Origin: Methanolapillus ohkumae
Lineage (GTDB): Archaea > Halobacteriota > Methanosarcinia > Methanosarcinales > Methanosarcinaceae
DNA: 64,000 bases
Assembly (NCBI RefSeq): GCF_032594355.1
Contig: NZ_CP131061.1
Span: forward strand, 1,831,113-1,895,112
Direction of reading: 5' to 3'
Of the stretch, positions 61,742-64,000 are shown one piece after another. How positions within the stretch are numbered: position 1 is the first letter of the stretch; each line of letters begins with the position of its first letter. The position numbers and the translations under genes were made by a program. The notes beneath the pieces are model-generated. The model was not told the origin of the DNA. It ran no database searches and was given only the letters and a program-made list of their open reading frames with translations.

Positions 61742-62214
61742 ATTTTTTTCTCCGTTTTATTCATTGATTTTTCTGTGTGGATTTTTGAAAATATTTTATC
61801 AATCAGCGTAAAAAATATGAGATAAATAATGCTTGAGAGGAAAATACACAAGTAATCAATCAGAGTGGATTCAGAAGATTTAAAACCAGGTTCAATTAAC
61901 AGGATTATTTTTGGTAAAAAAATATCAATTGAGATAAATAGAATAAAAATAAAAATAAAATATGTTGAAAATGAAAAAAATATTTTTAACCAATAAGCAA
62001 AAAGTTCCTTAGAATGAACATAAAATGAATTAAAAGTGAAAAGACCATAGATTGACAAAAAAATAAAGCTCACTAAAGTTATTAACACAAGAATATTCGG
62101 AAAAATTGATGAGGAAGACAAATAGCTCAGGCAGATGAAAACAAGTTGTATAACGACCAAAATTGCAACTCCGACTGAAAAATCTGTAGGTTGAAAATTA
62201 CGGATCGGTTTCAT
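61738..62214 (-). CDS. Rhs cassette 4 small partner, membrane protein
   Basis: About 158 residues with four hydrophobic segments (VGVAILVVIQLVFICLSYL, ILVLITLVSFIFLSIYGLF, FFSFSTYFIFIFILFISIDI, YLCIFLSSIIYLIFFTL). ATG 62214 is chosen because GGAG is seven bases upstream; a GTG at 62262 would start inside the hairpin. Ends ATGA with the large partner. Stop is TGA. Confidence 0.6.
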   Translation of the reverse strand: MKPIRNFQPTDFSVGVAILVVIQLVFICLSYLSSSSIFPNILVLITLVSFIFLSIYGLFTFNSFYVHSKELFAYWLKIFFSFSTYFIFIFILFISIDIFLPKIILLIEPGFKSSESTLIDYLCIFLSSIIYLIFFTLIDKIFSKIHTEKSMNKTEKKI

Positions 62215-62243
62215 TTTAAACTCCAAATTTCTTGAAATAAAAT

Positions 62244-62267
62244 AAGTTGTGAGTTGACCCACAACTT
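62244..62267 (-). terminator. Hairpin after Rhs cassette 4
   Basis: AAGTTGTG, loop AGTTGACC, CACAACTT, just after the Rhs stop at 62276. Confidence 0.5.
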
Positions 62268-62275
62268 GAAGTTTT

Positions 62276-64000
62276 TTAATTTAGGTTATACTTTTTCTTA
62301 AATTTATCTATTTTATTTTGGAAAGATTCTTTGTGTGGTTCCCATTTACTTTTAGCGGAATTAGATACTTGATTTAATTGGTCATGAGCCGGGTCTCCAA
62401 ACTCTGTTTTAAGGATATTTGCTCCGGAATTTAAAGATGAAACAACGTCGACTTTATTCGATGTTGTTGAAGCTGTTATACCCAAGCCAGATTCAACAAA
62501 GGGACTGTATGACCCATGAACCGCATCTGTAACCATACAATCTATATCAAATGTTGTTTTTGTGATTACCGATAAATTTTGTTTATCTATCAATGCTGTT
62601 GCACCACGCGTAAACATTCCTGTACCCACCGAAAGGCTGGAACTTGTTACAATAAGAACTCCACCTAATGTAATTCCCGTCGTTGCTGAAGCAATTCCAA
62701 CAGCTGCTGTCCCAGAGATGACAAGTCCGGCAGACCCTCCAATAATAGCTCCTTTAGTTGCTTCTTTCCCAACCGTTATTGCTTTAGATAAAGTGTCTCC
62801 CTCAGTATTTTTTTGTTCTTTGTAACTTTGATATCCATATACGCCAGCACCAACAAGTGCACAAGCTGCAGTAAAAATAGCAACTCCAGCTAGTAGCCCA
62901 GCATACTGATAAGCATGCCCGCTTGGATCTTCATACTTCAAAGGATTATTCAAACAATACGAATACCGATTCAAAGCTTGCGGATTATACACATCCGGAA
63001 TAATAGAATCCGCTTGTGTAAACACAAACGTTTCCGAGTTGTAATACCTTGCCCCATAATAGTAAAGCCCAATTTCAGAATCGAACTCCTTGCCGGTAAA
63101 AGTGTATTTTTCAGCTTCGCCGCCTTCACGGTAACTGCCAAACGGATAGTAAAGCGTTCGTTCGACGAGTTCGCCTTCCTCGTCAATCATGACGCTTGTT
63201 GATCCAAGATGATCGTCCAAATACCAAAATTGGCCGTCGGCAGATTTCTTGGAAACACGATTATCATTGGCGAAATAATAAACCGTTTCAACATTGTCTT
63301 CGATATCATAATCGTCGCTGACGTAGTAAGAAACGATTCCTTCTTCGATTTTTTTGACCCGGTTGCCGGACTCATCGTAGAAAAATTCGGCAACGATTCT
63401 GTTGTCTTCGGATTTTTTTTGCACTTCTTTTAAGTGATTGGCATCGTTGTAGACGTATAGGAAGGTGGCATCTTCAATCAAATTTCCGTTGGCGTCGTAG
63501 ATGAGATCCGAATCGCCGACTTTCGTCGGCGCGTGGATTCCTGCGCCGTTGCCGTATTCGAACAAGGTGATATCTGCACCGTTTTGGTGGGCAAGAATGC
63601 TTCCAAGCGGATTGTACACGAATTTTTGCGTGTAAGTTTCGCTTCCTGCGGAGATCAGCCGGTCGAGGTCGTCATAAGCGAATTGCTGCGTTTCTTCGAC
63701 AATGTGGTCGGCAATGCCGATGATGTTTCCTTTTTCGTCAAAGGAGTAATCCATGTCTTGAAGTTCGGGTGTGTTGATGTTTTTAAGACGCATGGTCCAA
63801 TCATCGTAAGTGAGGTCGGTTGTTACCCCGTTTGCAAATTCTTTTTTAGTCATCAAATTCATAGAATTGTATTCAATGTTGTCGATGACGCCCGGAATTG
63901 AGGACAACAGGGCTTGATTGTTGTAATTGTACCGAATAATTTCGCCGTTTGGAAGGGTTTTTTGAGTGATCCGGTCCATGGAATCGTAGATGTAAGTCGT
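62276..64000 (-). CDS. Rhs cassette 4: Rhs protein with C-terminal domain type III, runs off the window
   Basis: Open through the right window edge, so the N-terminus is outside. The core (MDRITQKTLPNGEIIRYNYN at 63979 to DPSG near 62925) is nearly identical to cassette 1. The 213-residue C-terminal domain is different: AGLLAGVAIFTAACALVGAG, GGSAGLVISGTAAVGIASAT, DIDCMVTDAVHGSYSPFVES, and the shared tail GDPAHDQLNQVSNSAKSKWE..IDKFKKKYNLN. This copy is the one most likely to belong to a complete Rhs gene with signal and N-terminal parts to the right. Stop is TAA. Confidence 0.75.
   Translation of the reverse strand, partial: TTYIYDSMDRITQKTLPNGEIIRYNYNNQALLSSIPGVIDNIEYNSMNLMTKKEFANGVTTDLTYDDWTMRLKNINTPELQDMDYSFDEKGNIIGIADHIVEETQQFAYDDLDRLISAGSETYTQKFVYNPLGSILAHQNGADITLFEYGNGAGIHAPTKVGDSDLIYDANGNLIEDATFLYVYNDANHLKEVQKKSEDNRIVAEFFYDESGNRVKKIEEGIVSYYVSDDYDIEDNVETVYYFANDNRVSKKSADGQFWYLDDHLGSTSVMIDEEGELVERTLYYPFGSYREGGEAEKYTFTGKEFDSEIGLYYYGARYYNSETFVFTQADSIIPDVYNPQALNRYSYCLNNPLKYEDPSGHAYQYAGLLAGVAIFTAACALVGAGVYGYQSYKEQKNTEGDTLSKAITVGKEATKGAIIGGSAGLVISGTAAVGIASATTGITLGGVLIVTSSSLSVGTGMFTRGATALIDKQNLSVITKTTFDIDCMVTDAVHGSYSPFVESGLGITASTTSNKVDVVSSLNSGANILKTEFGDPAHDQLNQVSNSAKSKWEPHKESFQNKIDKFKKKYNLN

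Overview
The window comes from a methylotrophic methanogenic archaeon of the Methanosarcinales, most likely a host-associated Methanimicrococcus-like member of the Methanosarcinaceae (inference). The supporting genes are a pyrrolysine cassette (tRNA-Pyl with CUA anticodon, a pylS with its N-terminal tRNA-binding domain fused, and pylB), an MtaA/MtbA-type methylcobamide:CoM methyltransferase, MfnA for methanofuran, RtcB plus archease, a SelB-like GTPase of the type known from Methanosarcina, and PGF-CTERM surface proteins. Spacers are AT-rich and full of minisatellites, and many coding regions carry in-frame repeat insertions.

Layout. 0-1.5 kb: 3' end of a hydantoinase/oxoprolinase-family gene. 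1.5-7.7 kb: a duplicated block of a GLUG-repeat PGF-CTERM surface protein plus a small secreted protein. The secreted genes have a long structured leader, and a third copy of that leader lies at 46.6-47 kb. 7.9-15.3 kb: an ACR3/BASS-type transporter, mtaA/mtbA, then the minus-strand pyl locus (pylT-pylS-pylB-membrane protein) and an alpha-toroid protein. 15.8-22 kb: DUF2892, a DUF1254/DUF1214 plus beta-propeller pair, DUF169 and the SelB-like GTPase. 22-30.5 kb: a GLUG protein, a GNAT acetyltransferase interrupted by an in-frame TAG, rtcB, a CoA-transferase, archease, a CDP-alcohol phosphatidyltransferase, a class II aldolase and tRNA-Thr. 30.7-34.1 kb: a secreted matrixin-like protease and two GLUG proteins. 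34.2-43 kb: an ATPase/STAS-like pair, a DUF3574-like protein, mutS, a small zinc ribbon, a bactofilin-like protein and mfnA. 43-50.4 kb: a 1111-residue GLUG protein, a secreted protein with the shared leader, a membrane protein and a second bactofilin-like protein. 50.4-64 kb: at least four tandem minus-strand cassettes, each an Rhs core fragment with its own C-terminal domain followed by multi-pass membrane partner proteins.

Two results stand out. First, no gene end that I checked in the window uses TAG as its stop, yet two genes carry an internal in-frame TAG. One is the GNAT acetyltransferase (TAG at codon 35). The other is a membrane protein of an Rhs cassette (TAG at codon 10). Both are candidates for pyrrolysine-containing proteins outside methylamine metabolism, with nonsense decay as the alternative. 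Second, the right end looks like an archaeal Rhs polymorphic-toxin array. Displaced 3' cassettes are joined at different points of a nearly identical Rhs core directly behind the preceding partner gene, which would allow C-terminal switching. A third, independent candidate is the three-copy leader RNA, whose stems show compensatory changes.

Membrane topology, fold and family calls were made by eye from motifs. No database search was run.
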